Position numbers and translations under genes: made by a program. DNA of 64,000 nucleotides from Oscillospiraceae bacterium (GTDB lineage Bacteria; Bacillota; Clostridia; Oscillospirales; Oscillospiraceae). A model generated the notes under the pieces. The model was not told the DNA's origin, did not search any database, and was given only the letters and a program-made list of their open reading frames with translations. How positions within the stretch are numbered: the stretch's first letter is position 1; every line of letters starts with the position of its first letter. Of this stretch, positions 8,062 to 16,080 are shown piece by piece. The stretch is from NCBI GenBank assembly GCA_017461445.1, contig JAFTXW010000003.1:43333-107332 (forward strand), given 5' to 3'.

Positions 8062-8872
8062 ATCCTTGACCCTGATGATCCAGACCTGCGGCAAATACAG
8101 CGACCTTTGGGAGCCCCACATGGCCTTCCTTTCCCAAAACTGGCCCGGGCATCCCCCGGCGGTGCTGGTGACGGACGAACCTACCAACGCGGTATTTCCC
8201 GGGGTGGAGGTATTCGCCGCCGGGGCGGGGCTCCATATGCCCGGACGGCTGGCGGCGGTGCTGCCCCGCATCCAAACGAAATACATTCTGCTGACCCTGG
8301 ACGATTATTTTCCCGTGTACCCCATCAATACGGCAGAAATTGCCCGGCTGGTAAAAATCATGGATGCGAAGGGTCTGGACTATATCCGCCTGTTTCCCGA
8401 CCCGCCCTCCTTCCGCCCCTTTCCGGGACAAAAAGAGGTGTACCGGATAAATCTGAACAGCGATTATGCCGTAAACCTGTACCCCGGCCTTTGGCGCAAA
8501 TCCTTTCTGGAAGCCACCCTTCCGGGCCCGGCGGATATCTGGGCCTACGAGGTTTCCCTGACCCACACCGCCCGGCAGCGGAACGCCAAATGCGCCATGA
8601 CCTGGGGCCGGGAATTCCCGGTGCTGGACGTGATCCGCAAGGGAAAGCTTCTCCGCCGGGCAAAACGGTTCCTCTCCCGCCGGGGGATCTGCCTGGAAAG
8701 CCGGGAAACGGTACCCCTTTGGGAGGAAATTCGCATTTTCTGCTTCAACTGGGGCAAAAAGCTCCTGCCCCGGCCCGCCGCCCGGTGGGTAAAAAAGCAG
8801 CTGAGAAAATGGGGCTTCTCCTTCTATACCGACCAGTTTGAGGAAAATTATGACACAAATACAGCAAATTGA
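8051..8872 (+). CDS. Putative glycosyltransferase of the polysaccharide operon
   Basis: A 273-residue protein starting LTLMIQTCGKYSDLWEPH, with YILLTLDDYFPVYPI at about residues 78-92. The LDDYF segment resembles the aspartate motif of GT-A fold transferases. The C-terminal third is basic and helical. Ribosome site AAGGAG; it overlaps the genes on both sides, showing tight coupling with the flanking transferase and LicD genes. Family assignment rests on the motif and context. Confidence 0.65.
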   Translation: MEAESLTLMIQTCGKYSDLWEPHMAFLSQNWPGHPPAVLVTDEPTNAVFPGVEVFAAGAGLHMPGRLAAVLPRIQTKYILLTLDDYFPVYPINTAEIARLVKIMDAKGLDYIRLFPDPPSFRPFPGQKEVYRINLNSDYAVNLYPGLWRKSFLEATLPGPADIWAYEVSLTHTARQRNAKCAMTWGREFPVLDVIRKGKLLRRAKRFLSRRGICLESRETVPLWEEIRIFCFNWGKKLLPRPAARWVKKQLRKWGFSFYTDQFEENYDTNTAN

Positions 8873-9665
8873 GCGGGAGATGCTGGCGGTGTTCGCAGGC
8901 ATCTGCCAAAAGCTGGGGCTGCGGTACTATCTGGTCTGCGGCAGCGCACTGGGGGCGGTGAAATACGGCGGCTTCATCCCCTGGGACGACGACATCGACG
9001 TGGCCCTCCCCCGATCAGATTACCGGCGGTTCCTGGCGGAGGCCCCCGCCCTGCTGCCGGGGCACCTGTTTCTCCAGAATTACCGCACCGACCCGGCCTT
9101 TCCCCAAATCTACAGCAAGCTTCGCCATTCCGGCACCGCCTGCATCGAGGAAAACGCCGCCCACCTTCTCATCCACCACGGCATCGCCATGGATATTTTC
9201 CCCCTGGACGGATATCCATTGACCCAATTGGGACAATGGCGGCTGGAATTGGGAAAGACATGGTACCGCCACCTGCTGAACACCGCCTTTGCCGAGCCCA
9301 AGGGCCTGCGCTGCCGTATGGAGCACCGCCTAAAGCGGCTGCTGGGCTGCCACCGCCGGACGGCAGTCTACGCCGCAAGGCTGGATGCCCTTCTGCAAAA
9401 ATACCCGGCGGAAAACGCACCGGTCTGGTGCAACCACGGCAACTGGCAGGGACGGCGGGAGTATATGCCCCGAAGCTGGTTCGGCGACGGCCGCGAAGCC
9501 CACTTCGAGGGCCTGCCCGTCACCATCCCCGCGGACTTCCGCCAATACCTGACCCAGAAATACGGCGATTACCAAAACGACCCGCCAAAGGAACAACAAA
9601 AAAGCCACCACAAATATACCACAATAGACTGCACCAGACCCTATACCGATTACCGGGAGGGGTAA
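8850..9665 (+). CDS. LicD family phosphotransferase
   Basis: The LicD family transfers phosphocholine or related groups to cell-surface glycans. The 271-residue protein has the hallmark nucleotidyltransferase-like block CGSALGAVKYGGFIPWDDDI (about residues 28-47) with its DDD acidic cluster, then YSKLRHSGTACIEE and MDIFPLDGYP. The ATG at 8850 follows GAGG by 7 nt; an upstream in-frame TTG at 8838 is less likely. It overlaps the previous gene by 23 nt. The product implies a decorated surface polysaccharide or teichoic acid; the moiety is unknown. Confidence 0.88.
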   Translation: MTQIQQIEREMLAVFAGICQKLGLRYYLVCGSALGAVKYGGFIPWDDDIDVALPRSDYRRFLAEAPALLPGHLFLQNYRTDPAFPQIYSKLRHSGTACIEENAAHLLIHHGIAMDIFPLDGYPLTQLGQWRLELGKTWYRHLLNTAFAEPKGLRCRMEHRLKRLLGCHRRTAVYAARLDALLQKYPAENAPVWCNHGNWQGRREYMPRSWFGDGREAHFEGLPVTIPADFRQYLTQKYGDYQNDPPKEQQKSHHKYTTIDCTRPYTDYREG

Positions 9666-9672
9666 ATGATCG

Positions 9673-9710
9673 TTTAACGCACTGGTGCGGCCTAGCCGCA
9701 GATAAAACAC
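9673..9710. repeat. Short CTGGTGCGGC / GCCGCAGATAAAACAC repeat
   Basis: TTTAACGCACTGGTGCGGCC, then TAGCCGCAGATAAAACAC. It shares both ends with the element at 2785-2856 but lacks the central CCCTTCCCC hairpin. Sits between the LicD and EpsG-like genes inside the operon. Confidence 0.6.
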
Positions 9711-9738
9711 CAACCTCTCTCACAAAGGAGCCCCGTCC

Positions 9739-10770
9739 ATGTTCCTCTATCTGGGCCTGATTTTTGGACTGACCGCCTTTTCCCTGGTGGTGAAGGCCGC
9801 AGTTCCTGAGCAAGAAAAGGGGGAGCAGCTGATTTTGATCCTGGGCATTGCCGCCATTTTTCTGCTGCTTGTGCTGAAAAAGGACACGGTGGGCCTGGAT
9901 ACTCTGGGCTACCGTCGGCAGTACCGCCTTGCGGGGACAATGCCCTGGCGGGATTTTGACTATGTGTATTTTGAAAAGGGCTACCTGTTTCTGATGAAGC
10001 TCTTTTCCAAAAGCGGCCTGCCCTTCCGCTGCTTCACGGGAGCCATTTACGGCCTGCTATGCGCGGCATATTACCGCTTTCTGCGGAAATACGCCCAGAA
10101 TGTGACCCTCTCCCTGCTGATTTTGATCTGCTACCAGTTTCTGGTATTTCACATCTCCGGCCTGCGGCAGAGCCTTGCCATGGGAGTGTGCCTGTTCGCT
10201 TTCCTGTCCCTGGACAGGGGACACCCCCTCCGGGCGTTGGCACTGACGCTGCTGGCAGCCACCTTCCACCGGGGCGCGGCGGCATTTGCGCTGGTATTCC
10301 CGGTGTATGCCCTCCGGGGGCGGCGGTTTCCGGGGCTGCTGTACCCGCTGGGAGCCGCAGCGGCGGTGGCCCTTCGGCCTGTGCTCTGGCAGCTGGCGGG
10401 ACTGGTATTTTCCGACATTTCCTACCCCGGCGGGGCGGAAATCGGCGGAAATCTGGTGTTTCTCGCCGGGATAGCGGTGTTCCTCCTCTACACCCGGGCC
10501 GCCAAGGGTTCGGACGGTTTTCTCGCCCACATGGCCTACACCGCCCTCTGCTGCGACCTGGTGCTGTCCGGCTCCACCCTGCTGCGGTGCAACCTGTTTT
10601 TCACCCTGTTTCTGATCCCCGGGATACCCAACGCCATCCGCCGCTGCGAGCACCGCACCCGGCTGGTGCTGAATGTGGCCCTGGGGGCCTTTCTGATCCT
10701 GCTGTTTTACGCCGACACCCTGGCCATCAACCAGCTGGGCCTGCTGCCCTACCGATTCTTTTGGGAGTAA
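9739..10770 (+). CDS. EpsG-like polysaccharide polymerase (multi-spanning membrane protein)
   Basis: A 343-residue membrane protein with about ten hydrophobic segments. It has the EpsG/Wzy-like features DTLGYRRQYRLA near residue 55, YFEKGYLFLMKLFSKSG, and SGLRQSLAMGVCLFAF at about 140-155, where the Arg-Gln pair is characteristic. Expected to join repeat units at the membrane during exopolysaccharide assembly. Ribosome site AAAGGAG 9 nt upstream. Fourth gene of the operon, 16 nt before the Wzz-like gene. Confidence 0.8.
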   Translation: MFLYLGLIFGLTAFSLVVKAAVPEQEKGEQLILILGIAAIFLLLVLKKDTVGLDTLGYRRQYRLAGTMPWRDFDYVYFEKGYLFLMKLFSKSGLPFRCFTGAIYGLLCAAYYRFLRKYAQNVTLSLLILICYQFLVFHISGLRQSLAMGVCLFAFLSLDRGHPLRALALTLLAATFHRGAAAFALVFPVYALRGRRFPGLLYPLGAAAAVALRPVLWQLAGLVFSDISYPGGAEIGGNLVFLAGIAVFLLYTRAAKGSDGFLAHMAYTALCCDLVLSGSTLLRCNLFFTLFLIPGIPNAIRRCEHRTRLVLNVALGAFLILLFYADTLAINQLGLLPYRFFWE

Positions 10771-10786
10771 ACGAAAGGAGAATTTT

Positions 10787-11473
10787 ATGGAAAAAGAGTT
10801 ACCGCTTTTAACGCTTGGCGACCTGTGGCGCATTTTCCGCAAATGCTGGGCCGTGATGCTCCTTCTGGCAACACTGTCGGCGGCGGGGCTTTACGCCCTG
10901 AACTACCTTCTGCCGCCCCGGTACGCCTCCACCGCCACCCTGTACATTCTCCGCCAGAGCAGCAACGACCAGCAGATTTCGGAGGATTTCTCCCTGGCCC
11001 TGAACGTGGTCAGCGACTGCGACCACCTGCTGAAAAGCCACAGCGTCCTGGACGCGGTGATTGAGAACCTGTCCCTGGACATCTCCTACAAAGACCTGCG
11101 CGCCTGCATCTCCACCAACAACCCGGACAGTACCCGTATCTTAGAAGTAACCGCCGAGGCGGAGACCCCCGCCCGGGCCAAGGCCATCGTGGACTCCATC
11201 TGCACCATCGGCACGGACAAAATTCGCCAGGCCATGGGCTTCGCCCAGGTGAACCTGTACGAATACGGCGTCTGGGACAGCGAGCCCTGCAACCGGATGG
11301 AACCCCTCCACTGCGCCCTGGCCTTCGCCGGAACCGCCGTGCTGGTCTACGGCCTGTCCCTCCTGTCCTTCCTCCTGAAACCACCCCCGGCAGAACCCGA
11401 AAAGGTCAAAACCATAGTAAAGGTGGCAAGACCCGTAAGCAAAAAAGAACCCTCCGGAACAACAGATACATAA
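10787..11473 (+). CDS. Wzz/YveK-like chain-length determinant protein
   Basis: A 228-residue inner-membrane protein of the polysaccharide co-polymerase / tyrosine-kinase-modulator type: an N-terminal transmembrane helix (WAVMLLLATLSAAGLYALNY), an extracytoplasmic domain beginning PPRYASTATLYIL, and a second helix (ALAFAGTAVLVYGLSLLSFL) at about 175-195. The cytoplasmic tail is Lys/Pro-rich. No matching BY-kinase gene follows, and there is no flippase or initiating transferase nearby, so those parts must lie elsewhere. Confidence 0.82.
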   Translation: MEKELPLLTLGDLWRIFRKCWAVMLLLATLSAAGLYALNYLLPPRYASTATLYILRQSSNDQQISEDFSLALNVVSDCDHLLKSHSVLDAVIENLSLDISYKDLRACISTNNPDSTRILEVTAEAETPARAKAIVDSICTIGTDKIRQAMGFAQVNLYEYGVWDSEPCNRMEPLHCALAFAGTAVLVYGLSLLSFLLKPPPAEPEKVKTIVKVARPVSKKEPSGTTDT

Positions 11474-11485
11474 GTTGTATTCCGT

Positions 11486-11515
11486 TGTAGGGCGGGGTCA
11501 TGACCCCGCCCTACA
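11486..11515. repeat. Family A element, bare palindrome (GGGGTC type)
   Basis: A perfect 30-bp palindrome, TGTAGGGCGGGGTCA and its complement. It has no internal cargo. Lies between the convergent polysaccharide operon and AEC transporter gene. As a palindrome it could form a stem in either transcript. Confidence 0.9.
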
Positions 11516-11534
11516 GTAGTATAACGCAAAAGGG

Positions 11535-11566
11535 AAAAAACAGCGGATGCCAATTGGCATCCGCTG
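11535..11566 (-). terminator. Terminator of the AEC transporter gene
   Basis: On the minus strand, a perfect stem CAGCGGATGCC-AATT-GGCATCCGCTG (11541-11566) followed by six T, 8 nt after the stop codon at 11574. Confidence 0.9.
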
Positions 11567-11573
11567 AAATCAT

Positions 11574-12482
11574 TCAGAGCATCACCAGCAAAAGCGTCAC
11601 GATGATAACAATGCTGATAACAATGGCGATAGAATTGATGGCACTGGACAAGCCCACGTCGCTTTTCATTTCCGCCGTGAACACAGGCACCGCCGAGCCG
11701 ATGGGGGAGAAGGCCAGGATCACCAGGGCCTGGCGGATTTCCAGATCAAAGGGCAGCAGGAAATAGTAGCACATGGCCAAGATCCCGGCGATGGCATAGC
11801 GGGCGGTGAGGATCTTCACGATGGAACCCAGCTGGCTCCGATCCCCGGACAGCTTGAAGCCCACGCCGATCATCAGCATGGCGAGGAAGGCGTTGGCGTT
11901 GCCTACAATCCCCGCGAAGGACACGATAGGCCCCGGCACATCCAGGCTCAGCAGGTTCAGTACCACCAGCACCACATGGGTCAGGAAGGGGATGGAGGAA
12001 AGGGGTGCCCTCAAAATGCGTCCGATATTGACCCTTCCCCCCTCCTTGATGGCCCGGGCCACGCCGTAGGAGCCGCCGAGACAGATAAAGGAATTGCCCA
12101 CATCGAACAGGCTGGTGGTCAGCACGCCCACAGGGCCCAGAAATCCCTGGGTAAAGGGCAGGGCAAAGGTACCGATGTTGTAGCCGGGCACATTCAGCAC
12201 CGCGAAAGCTGTCTGCTCCCGGTCTGCTTTGCGGTACATCAGCCAGCCCGCGATCATGTACACAATGCCGCCCCCAAGCCCCAGAGCCGAAATGGTCAGC
12301 ATGGTGGCATCGATGGGCTTACCTGCGGAGCTGGCAATAATGGCACAGGGCAAGGTAATTTTAATGACGATCTTCGACAGCACACCGAAGGTCTCCGGCC
12401 CAAAAAAGCCCCGCTGGCGCAGAACGTAACCCAATATGATGATGGCTATGTAACAGCCCGCTTTGATCAGAATTTCCTGCAT
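11574..12482 (-). CDS. AEC (auxin efflux carrier) family transporter
   Basis: A 302-residue integral membrane protein with about ten hydrophobic helices in two similar halves. Recognisable blocks are the N-terminal IIILGYVLRQRGFFGPETF with VLSKIVIKITLPCAI, the mid-protein VPGYNIGTFALPFTQGFLG and the C-terminal FSPIGSAVPVFTAEM, as in the AEC family (bacterial members often carry malate or other organic anions). Start at 12482 with a modest GGAGG upstream. Substrate cannot be assigned. Between the palindrome at 11486 and the M20 hydrolase gene. Confidence 0.87.
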   Translation of the reverse strand: MQEILIKAGCYIAIIILGYVLRQRGFFGPETFGVLSKIVIKITLPCAIIASSAGKPIDATMLTISALGLGGGIVYMIAGWLMYRKADREQTAFAVLNVPGYNIGTFALPFTQGFLGPVGVLTTSLFDVGNSFICLGGSYGVARAIKEGGRVNIGRILRAPLSSIPFLTHVVLVVLNLLSLDVPGPIVSFAGIVGNANAFLAMLMIGVGFKLSGDRSQLGSIVKILTARYAIAGILAMCYYFLLPFDLEIRQALVILAFSPIGSAVPVFTAEMKSDVGLSSAINSIAIVISIVIIVTLLLVML

Positions 12483-12510
12483 AGGGAAACCTCCAAAACT
12501 ATAATCAGGT

Positions 12511-12564
12511 GTTAGGAGCCAGGAATTATCTTCCAGCCGGAAAATTCCTAACTCCTAATTCCTC
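12511..12564. repeat. AGGAGTTAGGAATT palindromic repeat, copy 2
   Basis: GGTGTTAGGAGCCAGGAATT on the left and AATTCCTAACTCCTAATTCC on the right. Fills the gap between the M20 hydrolase stop and the AEC start. Confidence 0.7.
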
Positions 12565-12582
12565 ATTTTTGCGAACAGCTCC

Positions 12583-13755
12583 TTACGCCTCCGCCAGCCA
12601 TTTCACCGCGCAGTGGGCGTAGGCGGCGGCACCCATGGGGCAGACCTCTTCGTTGAAGCGAACCTTGGGGTTGTGGGCGGGGGCCGCGCCCCGGTCGTCG
12701 GGGTAGCCTGCGGAGAGGTACATGAAGGTTGCCGGGACCCGCTCGGCGATGGAGGCAAAATCCTCCGACGCGCTGGCGGAGATACCGGGAACAGGCCGCA
12801 CATTGGGCATTCCCATATCCTGCAGGTAGGCCGCCACTTTGTTTGTCAGAGCCGGGTCGCAGATCAGGGGCGGCACCTGGGACAACGGCTCCACCTTGGC
12901 GGTGCCGCCGTAGACCTCGGCGGTCTTTTGCGCCACCTCTTCGATGCGCCGCACCAGCAGCTCCCGGCTGGCCTTGTCGTTGGTGCGCAGGGTGCCCTGG
13001 AGCACCGCCTCGTTGGGAATGATATTGGGGGCGGAGCCTGCCTGGAAGCTGCCCACCGTCAGGACGCAGGCCTTGTTTGGGTCCGCCTCCCGGGCAATAA
13101 GGGCTTCCAGTGCCAGATACACATGGACGGCAATGTTGATGGGGTCAATGGAGGTGTGGGGATAGGCCCCGTGGCCGCCCCGGCCGGTGACGGTGATCTT
13201 GAAACCGTCCACGGAGAACATCATCGTCCCGGTGCTGTTGTACATAAAGAGACCGATGGGCATTTTTCCTGCGGTAACATGGAAGGCGATGGCCGCGTCG
13301 GGAGCGGGGTTTTCCAGAATGCCGTTTTCGATCATGTCCTTCGCCCCCTCGAAGGTCTCCTCGGCGGTCTGGAACATGAATTTCACGGTGCCCGCCAGCT
13401 CCCCTTCCGTCTCCTTCAGCATTTTCGCGGCGGTCAGCAGCATGGCGGCGTGGAAATCGTGACCGCAGGTGTGGGCCCTGGTTCCGGCGGGGCAGGCGAA
13501 GGGCTCGCCGCTTTCCTCCGCCATGGGCAGGGCATCCATATCCGCCCGGAGCAGGATACACTTCCCGCCCCGGCCCAGAGTAGCCGTAACGCCGTGACCG
13601 CATTCCTTTGGCTCCAGACCGTATTCGGTCAGCTTTTCCATCACATAAGCCTTGGCCTTGGGCATATCCAGCCCCACCTCGGCGGTGGTGTGGAGGTAAC
13701 GGCGGTGGGCAATGGTCTCCTCCCGCAATTCGAGGGCACGTTCGTAGTAATTCAT
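12583..13755 (-). CDS. M20 family amidohydrolase (hippurate/IAA-amino-acid hydrolase type)
   Basis: Dimetal hydrolase that cleaves N-acyl amino acids. The 390-residue product shows HRYLHTTAEVG near residue 18, LLRADMDALPM, HTCGHDFHAAM (metal ligands, about residue 100), the FMFQTAEE catalytic Glu region near 133, and GRGGHGAYPH at the dimerisation domain. The start at 13755 follows AAAGGG; a longer frame reaching 13827 has no ribosome site. The neighbouring AEC carrier on the same strand might move a product or substrate, which is only contextual. Confidence 0.9.
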   Translation of the reverse strand: MNYYERALELREETIAHRRYLHTTAEVGLDMPKAKAYVMEKLTEYGLEPKECGHGVTATLGRGGKCILLRADMDALPMAEESGEPFACPAGTRAHTCGHDFHAAMLLTAAKMLKETEGELAGTVKFMFQTAEETFEGAKDMIENGILENPAPDAAIAFHVTAGKMPIGLFMYNSTGTMMFSVDGFKITVTGRGGHGAYPHTSIDPINIAVHVYLALEALIAREADPNKACVLTVGSFQAGSAPNIIPNEAVLQGTLRTNDKASRELLVRRIEEVAQKTAEVYGGTAKVEPLSQVPPLICDPALTNKVAAYLQDMGMPNVRPVPGISASASEDFASIAERVPATFMYLSAGYPDDRGAAPAHNPKVRFNEEVCPMGAAAYAHCAVKWLAEA

Positions 13756-13811
13756 ATTGACACCCTTTCTGTCATTGGTTTTGTCGATATATCCGCCCAC
13801 GGCGAACACGT

Positions 13812-13945
13812 TATTTTGGCTCCGCAAAATCGAAATATCCCTTCGGGATTCGATATGACAAAAATCCCCTCTCGCGCCTCAGCGCATATCAAAAATCCCG
13901 CAAGGGATTTCTATCAAGGAATCAATCGTGTGTCAGACACACGAT
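13812..13945. repeat. Tandem array of short hairpins without outer arms
   Basis: Consecutive hairpins: ATTTTGGCTCCGCAAAAT, ATATCCCTTCGGGATTCGAT, AAATCCCGCAAGGGATTT, and CGTGTGTCAGACACACG, the last of which includes the final codons of the rlmD-type gene. Same hairpin style as the interior of family A elements, but no GTAGGGG arms are present. Confidence 0.6.
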
Positions 13946-15271
13946 CGACTCCACATGGGCACACCTTGGGAACAGATCCGCCGCCATGGCATTCTTCACA
14001 GCATATCCCCGCTCTTTTAATAGTGCCACATCCCGGGCCAACGTAGCCGGGTCGCAGGAAACATAGACGATGCGCCTGGGGGCCATCCGGTGGAGGGCTT
14101 CGATGGTGTCGGCGTTGAGGCCCTTCCGGGGCGGGTCTACCACCACCACGTCGGGGCGGACGCCGTTCTTTTCCAGTTCCAACGCCGCCTGGCCCGCGTC
14201 GCCGCAGAAAAATTCCGCGTTTTCGATGCCGTTGCGCTTGGCGTTGTCCCTGGCATCCTCCACCGCCTGGGGGATCACCTCCACGCCGATGACCTTTCCG
14301 GCGGCAGAGGCCATTGCCAGGGTAATGGTGCCCACGCCGCAGTAGAGATCCAGAACGGTGTCTTCCTTCGTAATTTCCGCCTGGGAAATGGCAGCCTCAT
14401 ACAGCCGCTGGGCCTGGTGGTGGTTCACCTGGTAGAAGGACCGGGGCGACAGCCGGAAAACAAGACCGCAAAGGGTATCCTCGATGAAGCCGGGGCCGTG
14501 GAGGGTGATAAATTCGTCGCCCAGCACGGCGTTGCCCTTTTTGGTGTTGACGGACAGGACGAGGGTGGTAAAGCCGGGGATCTTCTGGAGCCGCTTGAGA
14601 AGCTCCTCAGGCCGGGGAATTTTCCGCCCGTTGATCACCAGGCACACCAGCACCTGACCGGAGACCACACCCCGGCGGACATAAATATGCCGCAGCAGGC
14701 CCTTGTGGGCCACTTCGTCATAGACCGTCACCCGGTACTGGTTGACATAATCCATCACCGCATCCTTAACGGCATCGGTCTCACTGGGCAAAATCAGGCA
14801 CCGGGGATTTTCCACCACATCGTGGGTTCCCGCCCGGAAGAACCCCGCGTAGGCCCTACCCTTCTTCTGGGACACGGGATACTGGGCCTTGTTGCGGTAG
14901 CCGTGGCAGGTAGGGGCGGCAAGGATAGGAACGCTTTCCAGATTCTCACCCCCCAGACGGTTCAGGCAGTTTTTCACCCGCTCCGCTTTCAGCCGGGATT
15001 CCTCGTCGTAGTCCATGTGCCAGAAATCGCAGCCGCCGCAGAGCTTCGCCACAGGACACTCCCGGTTGACCCGGTGAGGGGACTTTTCCAGAAGCTCCAC
15101 CATCTTCCCCGCCGCCCAGGTCTTCTGGGCCTTCTCAATGCGCACCCGGACCTTCTCCCCCGCAATGGCATTGGGAATAAACACAGCGCAGCCCTCGATA
15201 TGGGCCACCCCCTGCCCCTCGGCAGTGTAGTCCGTAATGACGGCTTCGTAAATTTGATTTTTTGTGAGCAT
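13922..15271 (-). CDS. rlmD: 23S rRNA (uracil-C5)-methyltransferase, RlmD/RumA type
   Basis: SAM-dependent methylation of a uridine (U1939 type) in 23S rRNA. The 449-residue protein has an N-terminal TRAM domain (about 1-60), an iron-sulfur cysteine set CPVAKLCGGCDFWHM, the SAM motif LDLYCGVGTITLAMA near 290, VDPPRKGL, and the catalytic cysteine in VSCDPATLARD. The start at 15271 follows GGGGAGG; an in-frame upstream start at 15286 is less good. Precise RNA target (RlmD versus RlmCD, TrmA-like) cannot be set from sequence. Its last codons form a hairpin with the adjoining repeat array. Confidence 0.88.
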   Translation of the reverse strand: MLTKNQIYEAVITDYTAEGQGVAHIEGCAVFIPNAIAGEKVRVRIEKAQKTWAAGKMVELLEKSPHRVNRECPVAKLCGGCDFWHMDYDEESRLKAERVKNCLNRLGGENLESVPILAAPTCHGYRNKAQYPVSQKKGRAYAGFFRAGTHDVVENPRCLILPSETDAVKDAVMDYVNQYRVTVYDEVAHKGLLRHIYVRRGVVSGQVLVCLVINGRKIPRPEELLKRLQKIPGFTTLVLSVNTKKGNAVLGDEFITLHGPGFIEDTLCGLVFRLSPRSFYQVNHHQAQRLYEAAISQAEITKEDTVLDLYCGVGTITLAMASAAGKVIGVEVIPQAVEDARDNAKRNGIENAEFFCGDAGQAALELEKNGVRPDVVVVDPPRKGLNADTIEALHRMAPRRIVYVSCDPATLARDVALLKERGYAVKNAMAADLFPRCAHVESIVCLTHD

Positions 15272-15298
15272 AGTTGACCTCCCCACAGTGGGATGCGC

Positions 15299-15766
15299 TT
15301 ATAAAATAACTTCCATCCCGATCTTCTGGGGCTTCAGGCCCCGCTTTTCGTAGAAATGCATGGCGTTGTCGTTGCCGCACCAGACATTCAGGGTGACGGC
15401 ATGGCAGCCCAACTCCCGGGCATAATCACAGACCCGCTCGTACAGGGCGGTGGCAATGCCGGTGCCCCGCTTTGTTTCGTCCACGCACAGGTCGTCGATG
15501 TAAAGCACCCTCCGGTCGCAGAGGACGGGGTCATTTTCCGTGATCTGCAAAATGCAGAAGGCATAGCCCGCCAGCTTGCCGTCAATTTCCGCTGCCAGAA
15601 TGGGCCGCTTGGGGTCGGCAAGAAGGGCTGTCAGGGCGGCCTCGTCATATTTCTGCGCCCCCGCCCGGAACAGGTCAGGCCGGATCTGATGGTGCACCTC
15701 ACCTACCTGCTGTAGTAAATCAATCATCCCAGGAATATCCCGGGTTTCAGCAAAACGGATCAGCAT
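15299..15766 (-). CDS. GNAT family N-acetyltransferase
   Basis: A 155-residue acetyl-CoA-dependent transferase with a single GNAT fold. Motif A is visible as YIDDLCVDETKRGTGIATAL at about residues 88-107, including the pyrophosphate loop, then VTLNVWCGNDNAMHFYEKRG at about 124-143. Transcribed with, and 27 nt upstream of, the rlmD-type gene. Acceptor substrate unknown. Confidence 0.88.
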   Translation of the reverse strand: MLIRFAETRDIPGMIDLLQQVGEVHHQIRPDLFRAGAQKYDEAALTALLADPKRPILAAEIDGKLAGYAFCILQITENDPVLCDRRVLYIDDLCVDETKRGTGIATALYERVCDYARELGCHAVTLNVWCGNDNAMHFYEKRGLKPQKIGMEVIL

Positions 15767-15808
15767 AATGATTCTCCTCGATAAATTGTTGTTTAGCGGA
15801 GCATGCCC

Positions 15809-15950
15809 GCGTAGGGGCGACCCTTGCGGTCGCCCGGTGATTTTGCCCGAAAGGCAAAATCACACCGCCGCAGGCGGCACAAATTTTGATTGCCCTTACG
15901 GGCAATGGCACCCTACGGGTGCCCGGGTGCCCGCAAGGGTCGCCCCTGCG
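15809..15950. repeat. Multi-hairpin palindromic element, family A (GCGACC type)
   Basis: Left arm GCGTAGGGGCGACCCTTGCG, right arm CGCAAGGGTCGCCCCTGCG, slightly diverged. Inside: GTGATTTTGCC/GGCAAAATCAC, CCGCC/GGCGG, ATTGCCC/GGGCAAT and GGCACCC/GGGTGCC hairpins. The first hairpin is the same module as in the copies at 3615 and 52411, although the arms differ. Between the GNAT gene and the divergent radical SAM gene. Confidence 0.9.
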
Positions 15951-16031
15951 ATACATTTCCTGTTCAAACAGCACGACAAACGATAATTTATCACTATATT
16001 ACCACAAAATTGCCGATTGGTAAAGCTATGC

Positions 16032-16060
16032 TTGTGAATTGGTGAAAAAACTGGTATGAT
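16032..16060 (+). promoter_or_regulatory. Promoter of the radical SAM gene
   Basis: -35 TTGTGA (16032-16037), 17-nt spacer, -10 TATGAT (16055-16060), about 20 nt before the start. Confidence 0.7.
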
Positions 16061-16080
16061 AGGGGCAAGGATGTGATTTT

